Assembly (NCBI RefSeq): GCF_025847205.1
Contig: NZ_JAOYTH010000005.1
Location: 267,610 to 331,609 of the forward strand
Direction of reading: 5' to 3'
Length of the DNA stretch: 64,000 nt
Source of the DNA: Pararhizobium sp. YC-54
Lineage (GTDB): Bacteria > Pseudomonadota > Alphaproteobacteria > Rhizobiales > Rhizobiaceae
Shown here in pieces: positions 62,269 through 64,000 of this stretch (positions are counted from its first letter, which is position 1; every line of letters starts with the position of its first letter). The notes beneath the pieces were generated by a model that searched no databases, was not told where the DNA came from, and worked only from the letters and a program-made list of their open reading frames with translations. Made by a program: the position numbers and the translations under genes.

Positions 62269-62535
62269 ATGGCGAGTTTCGCATTGAACGAGCACTACGA
62301 GCGCTTCATCCAGGCACAGCTTGAATCCGGCCGCTATAACAATGCCAGCGAAGTCGTGCGGGCTGGATTGCGGATGCTTGAAGATTTCGAAGCAGCACGC
62401 GAGCGTTGGCTGCGTGACGAAATCCCGTCGCGGTTGGAGGATATCCGCCAAAACCCGCAGGCAGCCATTTCTCTCGAAGACGCTTTTTCCCGATTGGAAG
62501 CGCGGCATCAGGCTAAAATAGCCGAGTCAAAATGA
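62269..62535 (+). CDS. parD: ParD-family antitoxin
   Basis: An 88-residue ribbon-helix-helix antitoxin. [40 protein letters not shown] are typical. It neutralises the ParE toxin encoded next and likely represses its own operon at the palindrome 62224-62250. GAGG lies eight bases before the ATG. Confidence 0.9.
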   Translation: MASFALNEHYERFIQAQLESGRYNNASEVVRAGLRMLEDFEAARERWLRDEIPSRLEDIRQNPQAAISLEDAFSRLEARHQAKIAESK

Positions 62536-62858
62536 CGATGCGCTACAGGGTTCTTCTCCATCCGAAGGCTGAAGAAGGGCTGAACGCGCTCTACGATACA
62601 ATTGCCGAAAATGCCGCTCCGACAACAGCATGGAATTTCGTATCGGGCATCCGAAAATTCTGTTCGAAACTGTCCGATTTTCCAGAACGTGGCACGGAGC
62701 GCGTCGAACTCATGCCCGGGCTACGCGTGATCGGCTATCGGCGTAGCGTCAGCATTGCATTTACGGTTGAGGGCGAAATCGTCATTATTCTCGGTATTTT
62801 CTACGGTGGCAGAAATTTGACCACCGAAATGTTCGAGGAGCGCCTGCGGGAAGAATAA
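62532..62858 (+). CDS. parE: ParE-family toxin
   Basis: A 108-residue RelE/ParE-fold toxin. [40 protein letters not shown] and [19 protein letters not shown] are the expected features. ParE toxins usually poison DNA gyrase. The ATG overlaps the parD stop by 4 bp. It starts at 62532 or the in-frame ATG at 62538. Confidence 0.9.
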   Translation: MTMRYRVLLHPKAEEGLNALYDTIAENAAPTTAWNFVSGIRKFCSKLSDFPERGTERVELMPGLRVIGYRRSVSIAFTVEGEIVIILGIFYGGRNLTTEMFEERLREE

Positions 62859-63005
62859 TGGATTTCATACCAATTCTGTGCTTGTTCTGCCTCAAGAGGG
62901 CGTCGCATCGTATTTCTTTGCAGTCGCTCGAAGCCGATCAGTGTGATCGTAAATTTGATCAAGAGATTCGATTATCAGTCGCTCCTCATTCTCGCCATCG
63001 CTCGG

Positions 63006-63569
63006 CTAGGCTGCCTTTTTCTCCGTCCCATATCGCAGAATAACTCCGCCCGATACCAGCGGCCGGGATTCCAGCAGTTTGAGCGGCTTGGACTGATCTG
63101 CAGGCTTGAACAACGGCGTCCCCTTCCCGAGCAGGACCGGCACGACGCAAAGCATGATCTCGTCGATCACATCGTCCTGCAAAAGCGAGGCGACGAGGTC
63201 GGCACTGCCGAAAATATAGATGTTCTTGTCGATGGCCTGCTTCAATTGCGCAAGCTCGCCGGCGATGTCCTTGACGATACGGGTGTTGTTCCAGTCGGAC
63301 TTTTCCAGCGTATGCGAGGCGACGATCTTCGGAAGCGCGTTCATGTAGGCCTTGACTTCGGTCTCGTCTTCCGTGGTCGTCCAGTAAGCCTTCATGCCCT
63401 CATAGGTGACCCGGCCAAAGACGAGCACCTCGGCCTTCTTGCCGAATTCCTTGCTCAGCGCTTCGAGTTCCGGCCCCCAGGCCTGCATGTGAAAATCGAG
63501 ATCCCATTTCTTCGCCCCTTCGAAATAGCCGTCGAGGGTGACGAGATTCCAGACGATGACCTTACCCAT
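63006..63569 (-). CDS. Dihydrofolate reductase family protein (RibD C-terminal-like)
   Basis: A 187-residue protein with the RibD/DHFR fold. KVIVWNLVTLDGYFEGAKKW, VLVFGRVTYEGMKAYW, IYIFGSADLVASLLQDDVID and VPVLLGKGTPLF are typical of the YyaP/YwjB-like group. An NADPH-dependent reductase is likely, but not a true folate enzyme. It stands alone. Confidence 0.88.
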   Translation of the reverse strand: MGKVIVWNLVTLDGYFEGAKKWDLDFHMQAWGPELEALSKEFGKKAEVLVFGRVTYEGMKAYWTTTEDETEVKAYMNALPKIVASHTLEKSDWNNTRIVKDIAGELAQLKQAIDKNIYIFGSADLVASLLQDDVIDEIMLCVVPVLLGKGTPLFKPADQSKPLKLLESRPLVSGGVILRYGTEKKAA

Positions 63570-63649
63570 ATCAAACTCCTTCGATCAAAACAGATTGCTA
63601 TTCACAAGCGGCCTGATGCTAGTCAAACAGATTGCAAAATGCAATTGGT

Positions 63650-63780
63650 TATCGCGAAGACGCCACGACAGTCTACGCCCATGCGGGCTGGGCCGGCGTC
63701 TGTATTCTGGGCAGTGCCGTCAGCTTTGCAGCCCTGATCTACTACGCCACGCTGCTGCGCCGGGCTACCCGGCAGGCTAG
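63650..63780 (+). pseudogene. MFS-like C-terminal remnant
   Basis: The plus strand here reads TTVYAHAGWAGVCILGSAVS then FAALIYYATLLRRATRQ, like the last membrane helix and tail of an MFS transporter. No start, no upstream part and no clean stop: the frame runs into the mosaic repeat. It is probably a relic left by rearrangement near the IS element. Chance similarity is possible. Confidence 0.35.
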
Positions 63781-63884
63781 CGCATTTCCGCTTTTCTCCG
63801 AATCGCGAAAACGCTCTAGCCTTTTTGTCTTTGCGCAATTCCGGACGCAAAACCGCTACGCACTTGTGCTGGAATATGCGCTAG
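63777..63884. repeat. Rhizobiaceae-type composite palindromic repeat
   Basis: Two linked dyads: AGCGCATTTCCGC ... AAAACGCT and GCGCAATTCCGG ... CTGGAATATGCGC, joined by a T-rich stretch. This matches a widespread intergenic repeat of rhizobia as I know it. The IS element begins at its right end, at a CTAG. Confidence 0.6.
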
Positions 63885-64000
63885 GCTGTAGTGACGAATT
63901 AATCATTTGATCCAAAGCATGATGCTTGCGAGCTTGATGAAGCCAAGGAAGTTTTGGGCGAGCTTGTCGTAGCGAGTTGCGATGCGACGCCATTGTTTGA
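63884..64000 (-). mobile_element. IS5-family (IS427-like) insertion sequence, right part
   Basis: The element starts near 63884-63885 with a GGCTGTAGTGACGAATTA-like terminal end, just inside a CTAG that could be its target site. It contains the end of the transposase gene and runs off the window, so the other inverted repeat is not visible. Confidence 0.7.
63903..64000 (-). CDS. IS5-family transposase, C-terminal part
   Basis: 31 codons plus the stop at 63903 are visible on the minus strand: KQWRRIATRYDKLAQNFLGF, then IKLASIMLWIK. This is the well-known C-terminal end of IS427-group (IS5 family) DDE transposases, usually made from a second frame by frameshifting. The start lies right of the window. 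Confidence 0.85.
   Translation of the reverse strand, partial: KQWRRIATRYDKLAQNFLGFIKLASIMLWIK

Overview
The window is GC-rich DNA from an alphaproteobacterium of the order Rhizobiales, most likely family Rhizobiaceae (Rhizobium/Agrobacterium group). Supporting signs are a fused 843-residue SecDF, a kps/rkp-type capsule export locus, chains of ATGA-overlapping genes, and several intergenic mosaic or palindromic repeats of the kind known from Rhizobiaceae. No rRNA, tRNA or CRISPR array was seen.

Layout. 1-10008: capsular polysaccharide region. It holds a 5'-truncated SDR reductase, an LtaS/sulfatase-fold membrane transferase, kpsS, and on the minus strand kpsF, a single-module kpsC-like gene, kpsM, kpsT, kpsE and a left-handed beta-helix acyltransferase. 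10151-14565: an Rrf2 regulator, a 76-residue protein with a possible 31-codon leader ORF, secDF and an exported hypothetical protein. 14707-23907: a probable arginine/methylarginine uptake and catabolism island. It has an AruI-like decarboxylase, an AruH-like transaminase, a TetR regulator, a DDAH-family amidinohydrolase, a polar amino acid ABC transporter interrupted by a RIME-like repeat, and an M20 hydrolase. 24452-26977: a cyanide-insensitive-type bd oxidase (cydA, cydB and a 38-residue DUF2474 subunit).

27173-40399: a glycan-building region. It has two related GT2-like proteins, a DegT/PLP sugar aminotransferase, a CmcI-type methyltransferase, the coupled block WbqC / methyltransferase / ATP-grasp / phosphoesterase, a lone chorismate mutase, and galE-rfbF-rfbG-rfbC-C-methyltransferase for a CDP-linked, probably C-methyl-branched, deoxysugar. 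This is the most promising place for undescribed chemistry. 40495-50507: housekeeping and signalling genes: an aminotransferase, mscL, an SSS-transporter/histidine-kinase hybrid with its LuxR-type partner regulator, a small coiled-coil gene broken by a frameshift, an exported hypothetical, DUF952, pyrD and a MATE exporter. 50548-58697: small accessory genes, including two YitT paralogs flanking an AhpD-like gene and an Rrf2 regulator with a perfect 25-bp palindrome, a TetR/VOC/NTF2 group, an SRPBCC protein and a class III cyclase. 58887-64000: the ligase-associated DNA-damage helicase and PdeM nuclease, a ParDE module with an operator-like palindrome, a RibD-like reductase, an MFS-like remnant, a mosaic repeat, and the 3' end of an IS5-family (IS427-like) transposase running off the right edge.

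Starts were refined by eye from Shine-Dalgarno spacing and overlaps. Product names rest on recognised motifs, not on database searches.
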